A DNA stretch of 64,000 nucleotides, taken from contig CAWBXD010000013.1 in assembly GCA_963792705.1 (NCBI GenBank), positions 496,001-560,000 on the forward strand. The letters are read 5' to 3'. Below the pieces are notes generated by a model, which was not told where the DNA came from, did not search any database, and saw only the letters and a program-made list of their open reading frames with translations. The position numbers and the translations under genes are program-made. Below, one piece after another: positions 25,139 through 33,465 of this stretch (the first letter of the stretch is position 1; the number at the start of each line of letters is the position of its first letter). The DNA comes from JBBQVS01 sp963792705. Lineage in GTDB: Bacteria > Chloroflexota > Ktedonobacteria > Ktedonobacterales > Ktedonobacteraceae.

Positions 25139-25561
25139 TTATCTTACTGTACATGCTGGGCCAAGTGCGCCCGTGTGTTGAAAGGTAATCAGTGTAATTG
25201 TTCCCAACATAAAAAAGACTAACAATAAAACGGCTGACGTGGAGAGTAGCGCGAGACGCGGCCCACGCGAACGTACATAATCGTCAATGACGACACGCAG
25301 TCCGTTCATGCCGTGTGTAAGTGACAACGTGAGCAATAACCAGTCAAAGAGTCGCCAGAGCGGGTTGTCATAGCGCATTGCTACAAACTGGTATGTTGTG
25401 CAGTGGACATCATTGGTCACATGCATGATAAACAGGTGAATGATGGCAAGAAAGATAAGGACAACGCCAGAGACGCGGAAGTAGTACCAGGAAAAGGTTT
25501 CTAAACCCCCACTTGCTGGACGTGGGCCGCGACCTGTCGATATGTTTAACATGGATAACAT
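25139..25561 (-). CDS. sdhD: succinate dehydrogenase membrane anchor subunit
   Basis: A 140-residue protein with three hydrophobic helices (about 27-50, 70-90 and 100-128). The first carries IIHLFIMHVTNDVH and the second THGMNGLRVVIDDY, the H-x3-NG-xR pattern of SDH cytochrome b anchors that holds heme and forms the quinone pocket. Position between sdhC and sdhA on the minus strand supports the name. In Actinobacteria-like SDH the two anchors are often called SdhC and SdhD with similar sequence. ATG 25561 follows AAGGAGATG. It should insert in the membrane with SdhC and bind SdhA/SdhB. Confidence 0.85.
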   Translation of the reverse strand: MLSMLNISTGRGPRPASGGLETFSWYYFRVSGVVLIFLAIIHLFIMHVTNDVHCTTYQFVAMRYDNPLWRLFDWLLLTLSLTHGMNGLRVVIDDYVRSRGPRLALLSTSAVLLLVFFMLGTITLITFQHTGALGPACTVR

Positions 25562-25618
25562 CTCCTTTTTACAATCTTGGGGTATGATAAATAAAACGCG
25601 TACAGCATGTTTTGCTTA

Positions 25619-26011
25619 TCAGTGTCCAGATACGCTACTTGCTGTTGGGACATGAGTGAACCAGTACAGGCCGGGCACAATGACGAAGTACGACATGGGC
25701 AAGAATACAAGTACGGTTAGGACCAATACGCCGATAAACATGGCTCTCTGATACCGCACACCTTTGCGCCAGAAGTCGATAAACATGATACGTACACCGT
25801 TGAAAGCGTGGAATAGCACTGCGCCAATTAATGCCAGGGAGAGCAAGCGCACAACGATTTGGTCGAAAAGCACAATGCCTTCATTGTAGACCAGTGGGCC
25901 AAAACCCAGCAGAGAGACATCGACGATATGAATAAATAGAAACAGTAGAATACCAAGCCCTGTTACACGATGCAAGAGCCAGGACCACATACCTGATTGA
26001 CCTTTGTACAT
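25619..26011 (-). CDS. sdhC: succinate dehydrogenase cytochrome b556 subunit
   Basis: A 130-residue anchor with three helices (about 12-35, 50-72 and 85-110). It begins MYKGQSGMWSWLLHRVTGLGILLFLFIHIVDVSLLG, containing the S-xxHRxTG motif and heme-region His of the SdhC family, and continues LFHAFNGVRIMFIDF. It is the first gene of the operon, with a promoter at 26134-26162 on the minus strand and a leader of about 115 bases. Spacing to the next gene is 57 bases. Confidence 0.88.
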   Translation of the reverse strand: MYKGQSGMWSWLLHRVTGLGILLFLFIHIVDVSLLGFGPLVYNEGIVLFDQIVVRLLSLALIGAVLFHAFNGVRIMFIDFWRKGVRYQRAMFIGVLVLTVLVFLPMSYFVIVPGLYWFTHVPTASSVSGH

Positions 26012-26133
26012 CTTTTCCTCAATTCTGGGACCGGAGAGAGATGGGGCGCGACGCGAATGAATGTATGGCCTCTATTTAATGTAGGGCACCCCATCGTGCC
26101 TTCCTAGCCAGGTATAGTTGATTGTGTACTTCT

Positions 26134-26162
26134 ATTATACGTCAAGGTGTGGAGGGGCGCAA
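26134..26162 (-). promoter_or_regulatory. sigma70-type promoter for sdhCDAB
   Basis: On the minus strand TTGCGC (26162-26157) and TATAAT (26139-26134) are spaced by 17 bases. Transcription should begin near 26127, about 115 bases before sdhC. Confidence 0.65.
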
Positions 26163-26166
26163 AGGG

Positions 26167-26194
26167 TTACAAAAAGATAGAAATATGGTATACT
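26167..26194 (+). promoter_or_regulatory. sigma70-type promoter for WYL regulator
   Basis: TTACAA (26167-26172) and TATACT (26189-26194) are spaced by 16 bases. It lies back-to-back with the sdh promoter, so the two -35 elements are only a few bases apart and cross-control is likely. Confidence 0.55.
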
Positions 26195-26238
26195 TATATG
26201 GCTTAAGACGACCCCTAGTTCAAAGGAGGTCAACCGTT

Positions 26239-27126
26239 ATGCGCGCAGACCGACTCCTCTCAATACTGATGTTGCTACAGACGCGTGGGCGTATGACCGC
26301 GCACGATTTAGCTGAACACCTGGAAGTTTCTGAACGAACAATTTACCGCGACTTTGATGCGTTAAGCATAGCTGGCATTCCCTTATATACTGAACGTGGC
26401 CCAGGGGGTGGGTGCTCATTGGTAGATGGCTACCAAACACGGTTGACGGGGCTGACCGAAGCAGAGATACGCGCCCTCTTTCTCTCGACAATTTCCGCTC
26501 CTTCTGCTGACCTTGGTATGGGAAGAGCACTTGAGGACGCGTTACTGAAAGTTTCTGCTGCCTTGCCACCATCCTCACGCCACACTGTAGAGCACACACG
26601 TCAACGTTTTTATGTTGACACGACGTGGTGTGAGCATCCTGAACGCGTTATCTCTTGTCTACAGACAATTCAAGGCGCTGTATGGAACGATCAAAAACTC
26701 TCCATTGACTATCATACTGTCTATGGCACCCGACAACAGTATCTTGTAGAACCCTACGGACTTGTGTCAAAGACGGGGGCATGGTATCTCGTTGGCGTTC
26801 TGGCTGGCACACAACAGGTCTTCCATCTCACACGGATGTACAATGTTGAGGCAACGGAACTATCTTTTACGAGACCAGCAGACTTCGACCTTGCCGCTTG
26901 CTGGAATGAATACTGTACTCAACAAAAAAAACAATTTTTATTTTCTCACAGCCAGTCACAGCAACAAAAAAAGCATTTTCTCAACAAAAAAAGCAAATGG
27001 TCTTACAAAAAAACTCATTATGCCATGCTATACAAAAAGATGCACCCACTTCTCCCTTTCGCACTCTCAACTTTTATATGGGTAACGTCATCCTCTATAC
27101 AAGAAATTCAGGTCATGCTACAATGA
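26239..27126 (+). CDS. YafY/WYL family transcriptional regulator with aberrant C-terminus
   Basis: ATG 26239 has a near-perfect AAAGGAGG nine bases upstream. The 295-residue protein starts MRADRLLSILMLLQTRGRMTAHDLAEHLEVSERTIYRDFDALS, a DeoR-like winged helix. A middle region and a WYL domain follow (LSIDYHTVYGTRQQYLVEPYGLVSKTGAWYLVGV). After YNVEATELSFTRPADFDLAACWNEYC, near residue 230, a normal member continues with a folded WCX domain. Here the next 65 residues are a Gln/Lys/Ser-rich tail and a hydrophobic end, coded by AT-rich DNA with repeats of CAACAAAAAAAGCA. The C-terminus is therefore probably degenerate or frameshifted. It diverges from sdhC and may regulate it, which is inference from position. 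Confidence 0.75.
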   Translation: MRADRLLSILMLLQTRGRMTAHDLAEHLEVSERTIYRDFDALSIAGIPLYTERGPGGGCSLVDGYQTRLTGLTEAEIRALFLSTISAPSADLGMGRALEDALLKVSAALPPSSRHTVEHTRQRFYVDTTWCEHPERVISCLQTIQGAVWNDQKLSIDYHTVYGTRQQYLVEPYGLVSKTGAWYLVGVLAGTQQVFHLTRMYNVEATELSFTRPADFDLAACWNEYCTQQKKQFLFSHSQSQQQKKHFLNKKSKWSYKKTHYAMLYKKMHPLLPFALSTFIWVTSSSIQEIQVMLQ

Positions 27127-27222
27127 GCAAGCAAGCTCTGTTCGCGTAAAAGGGTGTATGTAGAGGAAGTTGATTCTTAAGGACGATGGAGAGATAGCTA
27201 AAAAAGCACAAAGAAAAGAGTA

Positions 27223-27618
27223 ATGAGAATGGCAAAAGTGCTTATAGTCGATGATGATGAGTCTATCCGCGAGATGCTCGGCATGATGCTTGAGTATTCA
27301 GACCATAATGTGTTACACGCCACAAATGGTATTGAGGCACTTGAGGTGCTTCGTGCCTCCTCTACCCGGCTTGTCGTGCTTCTTGACATGTATATGCCAA
27401 AACTTGATGGACGTGGTGTCTTGCAGACGGTTGCCGCCGACCCCCACCTTTCAACATTTCACAACTATATTTTGCTTTCCGCTGACCCCGATCTCCATTC
27501 ATTTGCTGTCACAAGCACACCTCCATTTTCTGTGCCTGTGGTAGCCAAACCTTTTACAATAGACGATCTCCTGAATGCAGTTGACCAGGCCGCGCATCAT
27601 GTAACTGTAGGAGTCTGA
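27223..27618 (+). CDS. stand-alone response regulator receiver protein
   Basis: A 131-residue CheY-like protein with only a receiver domain. Acidic residues are in VLIVDDDESIREML, the phosphorylated Asp is D55 in VVLLDMYMPKLDG, and the Lys of the switch is in VVAKPFTIDDLL. Thr/Ser at the strand 4 end (ILLSADPD) is also present. No output domain follows, so it likely acts by protein contact or as a phospho-relay partner. ATG 27223 or 27229 are both possible; purine-rich AAAGAAAAG lies upstream. No histidine kinase is adjacent. Confidence 0.88.
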   Translation: MRMAKVLIVDDDESIREMLGMMLEYSDHNVLHATNGIEALEVLRASSTRLVVLLDMYMPKLDGRGVLQTVAADPHLSTFHNYILLSADPDLHSFAVTSTPPFSVPVVAKPFTIDDLLNAVDQAAHHVTVGV

Positions 27619-27645
27619 TGCTGTTTACCTGATTAACGTGGATAC

Positions 27646-27842
27646 GCTGTTTGATGAATGAGTGCGGATATACGTAGGGACCACATTGATGGCGTCCACT
27701 GCCCAATTCATTGGGCGAGATGCCAGAAAAAATGCTTTGCGAAAGGGAACTCGCGCAATGAATTGCGCCTCGGACGCCATGAATGTGGTCCCTACTATGT
27801 ATCCGCACTCATTCATCAAACAGCATCATCGGTCCCTACACA
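27646..27842. repeat. fold-back (MITE-like) element with remnant GGTCCCTA end
   Basis: GCTGTTTGATGAATGAGTGC (from 27646) pairs with GCACTCATTCATCAAACAGC (to 27824). Inner arms AGGGACCACATTGATGGCGTCC and GGACGCCATGAATGTGGTCCCT pair next. The centre has CAATTCATTG and CAATGAATTG. The whole 179 bases folds nearly end to end. ATCGGTCCCTAC at 27828-27839 is a broken arm of the GGGACCGAT family. There is no gene. Confidence 0.75.
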
Positions 27843-27879
27843 TGTCTATCTTGATGGATGTTGGCAGAAATTGAGCCTT

Positions 27880-28740
27880 CTATCGTCCGTCGGCGATCTG
27901 AATGTACACATCATCAAGTTGTTTCAGGAGGTCGGAGATTTGCGCGGCAAAGGCGGGCATCATATTGTCCCAAATCAAGAGAAAGTAGAGGCTACGTAAG
28001 AAGTTTTTGACATTCGAGGCACTCATCCATGCTGTGACATCTGAGCCACGTTGTACAAAACACGCCACTAGCCAACTATCAAGAAAAGTATCATCAACTT
28101 GCTTTCCAATAATAATATGTTGTGCGCTAGTGGCAAGACGCATATCTTCTTCGTGATACAGCGGCTCCGGTAACTGTGCCAGCCTTCTGACTGTTTGAAG
28201 AATGTCCTGGCGGTCTTCGGTTGTCATAAACTGATTTTGAGCACACTCATCAAGGGCATCGGCGAGATGAGCCATTGCATGTGCCCAACCTTTGCCCTCA
28301 ACGTAGCCTCGCCAATCTTTTTCCTCTTCCGCATAACGCAATAAGGCTGCTTTTACCCTCTGTACCGTTTGTTGCGATAATACAGGATTTCTTGCCTCTG
28401 TATAAAGAATAGCTGCGACAATGAGATTAGAGAAGCTACGCATAAAGACCGAATCGGTACCAACTTCCCCTATTGCGTAAAATAGGTGATTGGCGTCCAG
28501 AACTGTGCCAAGCAATGCTGCCATATGCCCTGGCGTTAGCGTCCCCTTGTCTATAATGCCGCTTGCGAGAATCATATAGCTTAGCTCATCGCGTAATTCG
28601 CCATCGGGCGAGCCGAGATTTGCAAGGAGTGCCCTGGCAAAGTCGTAACTGTCGATATCGGCAGGAAGTTCATAGTTATTTTCAGCGATAGTGCGTAAAA
28701 ATTGTTTATTGGCGGCTTGTTCCGTTGTATATTGCATCAT
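27880..28740 (-). CDS. DUF2785 domain-containing protein
   Basis: ATG 28740 (or the adjacent 28737) starts MMQYTTEQAANKQFLRTIAENNYELPAD. Using it leaves 26 bases after the upstream gene, whereas a longer start would overlap it. The 286-residue protein is all-helical: LRDELSYMILASGII, FMRSFSNLIVAAILYTEARNPVLSQQTV, and DWRGYVEGKGWAHAMAHLADALDECAQN are hallmarks of DUF2785, a family with no established activity. The His of the GWAHAMAH block is typical. It is the last gene of a long leftward operon after the PCMT-like gene. No membrane helix is seen. Confidence 0.8.
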   Translation of the reverse strand: MMQYTTEQAANKQFLRTIAENNYELPADIDSYDFARALLANLGSPDGELRDELSYMILASGIIDKGTLTPGHMAALLGTVLDANHLFYAIGEVGTDSVFMRSFSNLIVAAILYTEARNPVLSQQTVQRVKAALLRYAEEEKDWRGYVEGKGWAHAMAHLADALDECAQNQFMTTEDRQDILQTVRRLAQLPEPLYHEEDMRLATSAQHIIIGKQVDDTFLDSWLVACFVQRGSDVTAWMSASNVKNFLRSLYFLLIWDNMMPAFAAQISDLLKQLDDVYIQIADGR

Positions 28741-28766
28741 CCACTTCTTTCTCGCGCTAGACGCTG

Positions 28767-30023
28767 TTACCAGCGAAATACAAATTGTGTCCATTGCTTT
28801 TGTAGCACGATATCTTGTTGTGCTGGCACAAATGCTTGTTCATTTTTATAGGCGTATATCTGTAATTTTTGTTCGCTTGGGCGACCTGCTCTATCCCACG
28901 CTTCAACTAATGCAACGAGTGCTTGCGTTTGTTGGCTATCGTCGCCAAACGTGCGTACAACTAAATGTACGGGTAGCAGTATCGGTAGCGTTCCAGCTAT
29001 CGTGGGAGGAAGCTTTATCTTTTCGTCTACTGTATATTTTAACACGCATAACGCTTGATGGCTGAGGACACCAATTGCGACATATGTAGGAATAGTGCCG
29101 GGCAACGCAAAAAGATTGGAGACAACGCCACGCTCTACCGCCGCACGTTGGGCGGTAAGGCTACAGAAGCGTGACTCATGCAATGCGAGCCAGAAGTTTA
29201 AACTATAAAACAGTTCTTGAAGTGTGAGTTTGACCTGGGTTGGCGTGTCCTGTGCTGGACCGTTAAGCAATCGTAGAATGCCTTCTGAGTCAACCGTTTG
29301 AGCTTCGGCCAGTGTTAGATAGAATTGTCCTGGCTCTGAAGCAAGTTGTACCTGTACTCCCTGCTCGGCAAATGCTCCACGTAATCCTACGAAGCCGCAA
29401 GGTTGTACAGAGATACTCTCAAAGTGCTCATCCACACGCTTAAAGGCAACTGATATCTGTGGACCGCGCACACTTAAAGGGAGTAGAATGCGTCCCTCGG
29501 AGGCGAGTTGCTCGTGCCATGCAGGAGTAATATCACCTGCGTTGACGGTTAAGATGATACGATCATATGGAGCTTCATCAGGAAAGCCGAGTCCACCATC
29601 GGCACACACAACTTGCACACGCTCAAAACCTGCTGCCGCAAGATGTTTACGTGTACCTTCCACAATATCTTCGTCGATGTCAATGGTGACAACGTGTCCG
29701 GTTTCGCCCACGATATACGCCATGAGTGCTGCATTGTAGCCAGTACCCGCGCCAATCTCAAGCACGCGTTGTCCCTCATGTAGGTCGAGTTGCTCTAGCA
29801 TGATCGCCATAATCGTAGGTTGCGATGAAGAACTTACAAAGCGTCCATCCACCGATTTGGTAATAATCGCCTTGTCCTGATAGACCTCTTGTAGCGGTAG
29901 GTCTGGTAAGAACAGGTGACGGGGTATCGCACGAAAAGCTGCCTCAACCCGTGGTGAGCGAAAATGTCCCTTTATCCCATTGATAAGCTTTTTGTGAAGT
30001 GTGTGTATGTTCTCTTCTGGCAT
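28767..30023 (-). CDS. protein-L-isoaspartate O-methyltransferase-like protein with C-terminal extension
   Basis: A 418-residue protein. Residues 1-210 form a PCMT-type methyltransferase: FRAIPRHLFLPDLPLQEVYQDKAI, SSSSQPTIMAIMLEQLDL (the S-Q-P substrate loop), VLEIGAGTGYNAALMAYI (SAM motif I), VVTIDIDED and YDRIILTVNAGDITPAW. Standard Pcm is about 210 residues, so the 200-residue C-terminal part (LTLQELFYSLNFWLALHESRFCSLTAQ...) is extra and of unknown role. It could repair damaged Asp residues or act on another carboxyl substrate. It starts 14 bases after the murJ stop, in the same leftward operon. Confidence 0.75.
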   Translation of the reverse strand: MPEENIHTLHKKLINGIKGHFRSPRVEAAFRAIPRHLFLPDLPLQEVYQDKAIITKSVDGRFVSSSSQPTIMAIMLEQLDLHEGQRVLEIGAGTGYNAALMAYIVGETGHVVTIDIDEDIVEGTRKHLAAAGFERVQVVCADGGLGFPDEAPYDRIILTVNAGDITPAWHEQLASEGRILLPLSVRGPQISVAFKRVDEHFESISVQPCGFVGLRGAFAEQGVQVQLASEPGQFYLTLAEAQTVDSEGILRLLNGPAQDTPTQVKLTLQELFYSLNFWLALHESRFCSLTAQRAAVERGVVSNLFALPGTIPTYVAIGVLSHQALCVLKYTVDEKIKLPPTIAGTLPILLPVHLVVRTFGDDSQQTQALVALVEAWDRAGRPSEQKLQIYAYKNEQAFVPAQQDIVLQKQWTQFVFRW

Positions 30024-30037
30024 ATATGCCTCATCTG

Positions 30038-31789
30038 TTATTTTCGTCCCAATTTTGCCAGAACTGCGCCTTTCAGCATACTAATTTCCTCAACCTTGAG
30101 CAACAACACGCCACCTAAGAACACTCCAACCGCCAGACCACCTGCCACAAGCACGGTGAGGAATGAGCCTAGCAACGTATCCAACGAGAACAATCGTACA
30201 TGCGAGAGCAATACCTGCGCTCCCCATGCGACTGCGACCATTGCCGCTGTTACTACAAGAATTTTGAGTACCGTCGGAATTGTTTCGCGTATCCGAATGG
30301 AGCCAATGACAAAGCGTAATAGAAACAATAGAATTATACCATGCATGGAGTTCTGCACCGTATTGGCAAGTGCCAGCATGGGCATTCCCTGAACAGTATT
30401 GCTAAAAGGCAACGCTACCGCGAGATAGCCGAGAATGCTTACAAACTGGACGACAACTGGAATAACCGTGTTTTTGCGTGCATAGAAGGCCGCAATCAAC
30501 AATTGATCTAACGCCACAAATGGTAACTGGTAGGCATAGTTTTGCAATGCGATAGAGGTCAGTTGAGCGTTCTGTTGATTGTAATTGTGATGGCGAAGTA
30601 CCAGATCAACAATAGGGTTTTGTAGCACGATGAGTCCAGCAGCGGCGGGAATCATCAAGAGCAAACCAAGGCGAAAACCGAGTGAGAGCGTTTCCTTAAA
30701 TCTTTCATCATTTCCATCACGCACATGCTGTGAAAGCGTAGGCAAAACCGCGAACGAAAGAGCAGCGGCAACAAGACCAATCGGAAATTGTATCAGTGTT
30801 GTTGCGTTCTTCAAAGCAGAAACATTCGCTTCACCGCAGCCGCCCACGTGATGTAACGCGAATGGTAAACAAATAGTGCCTTCCGCAAGATATAGGTCAA
30901 AGAAAATAAGTGCGGTACTTACTAAGAAACTAAGCGCAACAGGACCATACAGCCGAAGAATACGACGTATCGCTGGATGTTTAAGGTCGAGCACAAACAT
31001 ATAGCCAAAGCGTTGCCGACGCAGGCCAGGGATGAGTAGCGCGATTTCGCCTATAGCACCAATCAGCACACCGAAACCTATACCAAGATTACCATAGTGT
31101 TGCTCACCTATCAAAGACCCTACAATCGCTCCCACGATAATACCCATATGGTACGAAGCGGTGGCAAAAGCGGGCCAGCCAAACTCTTTTAACGAATAGA
31201 GCGCGGCAAGCAGCACAGCGAATGGTCCAAGCGCAATCAGCGAAAAGAAAATAATCTGTGAGAGGTGAAGCGTCAATTCCTGCCCTGCAGGTGTGAAGTG
31301 CTTCAGAATGATCTTGACGAACCAGGGTGAAACGAAGAACAAAAAACACAACGAGGCGACGAGCATAATGAGTCCAACAAGGTTGACCAGTGTGAACACT
31401 ACTCGCCGCAACTCGGTACGCTTATCCGGCGTTGCATAGTCAGTAAAGGTTGGGATGAGCGCACCGGAGACCGCGCCATTCACGAGAAAATCATTGAAGG
31501 TCTGTGCAGGTAAAATGGCCGAGCTAAATGGACCTGCAACCTGTGAACCAAACTGTGAGATGACGATTGCGCGTACCATACCCAGGACGCTACTACCAAG
31601 ATTGCCCAGCATTACAAAGCCAGCCGACTTCACAATCTCGCGCCGCTCGCTTGCCTGTGATTGCACAACGGGCGTTATTTCGACCATAGGTTCAGGGGCC
31701 GCCATTTGTTCGGAAGTGGTGACACCCGATATTACCACTGGTTCAATATCTTTTTGCATATCAGATTTTTCTATTGCATCTTTCGCCAT
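30038..31789 (-). CDS. murJ: lipid II flippase MurJ (MviN)
   Basis: A 583-residue polytopic protein with about fourteen hydrophobic helices after a cytoplasmic N-terminal tail of about 50 residues. The opening SAGFVMLGNLGSSVLGMVRAIVISQFGSQVAGPFSSAILPAQTFNDFLVNGAVSGALIPTF is the canonical MurJ segment. Later blocks VALSFLVSTALIFFDLYLAEG, SALKNATTLIQFPIGLVAAALSFAVLPTLSQH and LVLRHHNYNQQNAQLTS also fit. MurJ flips lipid II across the membrane for peptidoglycan synthesis. It lies downstream of rfaE2, with which it was probably tightly coupled before the 31816-31910 insert. The start at 31789 has few purines upstream. Confidence 0.9.
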   Translation of the reverse strand: MAKDAIEKSDMQKDIEPVVISGVTTSEQMAAPEPMVEITPVVQSQASERREIVKSAGFVMLGNLGSSVLGMVRAIVISQFGSQVAGPFSSAILPAQTFNDFLVNGAVSGALIPTFTDYATPDKRTELRRVVFTLVNLVGLIMLVASLCFLFFVSPWFVKIILKHFTPAGQELTLHLSQIIFFSLIALGPFAVLLAALYSLKEFGWPAFATASYHMGIIVGAIVGSLIGEQHYGNLGIGFGVLIGAIGEIALLIPGLRRQRFGYMFVLDLKHPAIRRILRLYGPVALSFLVSTALIFFDLYLAEGTICLPFALHHVGGCGEANVSALKNATTLIQFPIGLVAAALSFAVLPTLSQHVRDGNDERFKETLSLGFRLGLLLMIPAAAGLIVLQNPIVDLVLRHHNYNQQNAQLTSIALQNYAYQLPFVALDQLLIAAFYARKNTVIPVVVQFVSILGYLAVALPFSNTVQGMPMLALANTVQNSMHGIILLFLLRFVIGSIRIRETIPTVLKILVVTAAMVAVAWGAQVLLSHVRLFSLDTLLGSFLTVLVAGGLAVGVFLGGVLLLKVEEISMLKGAVLAKLGRK

Positions 31790-31799
31790 TATATTTTTA

Positions 31800-31925
31800 T
31801 TCTCCGCGTATCTTCATCGTGCTCTTCATTTGTCGATATGAGAGACTGGACATTGCTTCGCTCGTCCAGAGGGCGCAATGAATTGCTGCCCCTACCGAGA
31901 AACCACATTTTCTCCGCGTATCTTC
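31800..31925. repeat. small insertion with 16-bp direct repeats at rfaE2-murJ junction
   Basis: TTCTCCGCGTATCTTC occurs at 31800-31815 and again at 31910-31925, 110 bases apart. Removing one copy and the ~94 bases between restores GGAGAATAAAAATATAATG, a direct Gly-Glu-stop then murJ ATG. The insert contains short hairpins (CTGGAC...GTCCAG and GGGCGCAATGAATTGC). Confidence 0.75.
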
Positions 31926-32413
31926 GCAATCAGTGCCGTTGTCGAATGTCCCGGCAGGTACGGAATTAACTGCACACTCCCACCGTACTCCTGTACCACT
32001 CTGGCTTCTGGCAAACGGCTCATATCCGGCGTTCCATTTTGCTCGCTTGCATAGTCACCACCTTTGATATAGATCGCAGGTTGTAGCAAGCTTACTAGTG
32101 GACTCGCCGTTGGCTCATCAAAAATTGTCACGTAGTCAATGCAGGAGAGCGCAGCCAGGATTTCGGCGCGTTCTAACTCTGACACATAGGGTCGTCCAGG
32201 TCCTTTGAGCCGACGAGTACTCGCATCGCTATTCAGGCCAAGCACCAGAAAATCGCCGCGCCTACGTGCCTCCTGTAAATAGCGCACATGTCCTAGGTGT
32301 AGCAGGTCAAAGCAGCCATTGGTGAAGACGCCTCGCTCACCTTCCTGCTGCCTACGGTGAACTTCTGTCGCTAGTTCGTCACGCATATAATATTTTGGTG
32401 GTGTGTTATTCAT
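31892..32413 (-). CDS. rfaE2: D-glycero-beta-D-manno-heptose 1-phosphate adenylyltransferase
   Basis: A 173-residue nucleotidyltransferase of the cytidylyltransferase-like fold. It shows VFTNGCFDLLHLGHVRYLQEARR (with the HxGH motif), LVLGLNSDASTRRLKGPGRPYVSELERAEILAAL (including the R-A-E block) and KGGDYASE. This is the ADP-transferring half of HldE, here a separate gene. It makes ADP-heptose from heptose-1-phosphate and ATP after RfaE1. Its last four residues NVVSR come from the 31816-31910 insertion; the ancestral end was probably GE-stop. The start at 32413 has few purines upstream. It follows rfaE1 by 23 bases. Confidence 0.9.
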   Translation of the reverse strand: MNNTPPKYYMRDELATEVHRRQQEGERGVFTNGCFDLLHLGHVRYLQEARRRGDFLVLGLNSDASTRRLKGPGRPYVSELERAEILAALSCIDYVTIFDEPTASPLVSLLQPAIYIKGGDYASEQNGTPDMSRLPEARVVQEYGGSVQLIPYLPGHSTTALIAKIRGENVVSR

Positions 32414-32436
32414 AAGACATTTTTCTTTAATGTATA

Positions 32437-33465
32437 TTAGTTATTGTTCAATATCCGCATCAAATCTTCTGGTGTGTTGCTGGCCGCGCCGAGACGACGC
32501 ACCACAAGCGATGCAGCCGCATTCGCAAGATAGGCTGCTTCGACCATTGTCGCACCAGCAGTCAGTGCTAGCGTAAAGGTTGCAGCAACCGTATCACCGG
32601 CTCCATTAGTATCAACGATTTCGCTGGCACCTGGGAGTGGGTAGATAGGAAAATGGGTGGGAGCTTTACCCGTTTCAAACAGGCTCATGCCCTCGCTACC
32701 ACGTGTCAGTAGCACACTTTGCGCGTTGCTACCGTGCAATAAACGTTGTCCTGCTTCATCCAGTTGTTCCTGTGTCTTAATCGTCATACCGAGCGTCAAT
32801 TCAGCCTCTGGTTGGTTTGGCGTCAACGCGGTTACACCTTGAAAGCGGAAGAGTAAGTCGTGCAAATCGACTACAACGACCTTATTCAAAGCACGAGCAA
32901 CGGGAATACATGCTTCGATAATATCGGGACTAATCACGCCATTTGCATAATCCGAAAGTACCACTGCATCAATTGTAGGCAATATTATCTTAATGTAATC
33001 GAGCATATGTCTTTTGCCCGGCACGTTTATATCAGACGTATCAACACGGTCGATACGCACGATATGCTGTTGTACAATCTGAGGACTACCCGCTATAATA
33101 CGGGTCTTCGTCGATGTAGGGCGCGTCGAGTCGGTAAACAAACCTTCGTGATGCATGCCTAAGATATCTATGGCGTGGCGTAAGTTTTCTCCCGGCACGT
33201 CTTTACCCACGACACCCGCCAGAAAGACCTCGGCTTCAAGCGACCGCGCGTTAACCGCTACATTGGTGGCACCACCAGGAAGTGTGCGCTCCTCATCCAG
33301 GTCAAGAATAAGTACAGGGGCTTCACGCGAAATACGGGTGGGGCGTCCAATCAGGTATTGGTCTGCCACCATATCGCCAATGACCAGCACCCGTTTCCCT
33401 TTGAAGCCTCTAATAAGCTCTTGCAAACGCGACGTACTAAATGTACGGGTCACACCCTCTATCAT
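32437..33465 (-). CDS. rfaE1: D-glycero-beta-D-manno-heptose-7-phosphate kinase
   Basis: A 342-residue PfkB/ribokinase-family kinase. VLVIGDMVADQYLIGRPTRISREAPVLILDLDEERTLPGGATNVAVNA matches the N-terminal half of HldE. The catalytic signature near the C-terminus is VDTNGAGDTVAATFTLALTAG, with Asp as base. It phosphorylates heptose-7-phosphate at O1. It overlaps the glycosyltransferase stop by 4 bases (ATGA), showing translational coupling, and rfaE2 follows. Separate rfaE1 and rfaE2 genes are the usual arrangement outside Gammaproteobacteria. Confidence 0.9.
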   Translation of the reverse strand: MIEGVTRTFSTSRLQELIRGFKGKRVLVIGDMVADQYLIGRPTRISREAPVLILDLDEERTLPGGATNVAVNARSLEAEVFLAGVVGKDVPGENLRHAIDILGMHHEGLFTDSTRPTSTKTRIIAGSPQIVQQHIVRIDRVDTSDINVPGKRHMLDYIKIILPTIDAVVLSDYANGVISPDIIEACIPVARALNKVVVVDLHDLLFRFQGVTALTPNQPEAELTLGMTIKTQEQLDEAGQRLLHGSNAQSVLLTRGSEGMSLFETGKAPTHFPIYPLPGASEIVDTNGAGDTVAATFTLALTAGATMVEAAYLANAAASLVVRRLGAASNTPEDLMRILNNN

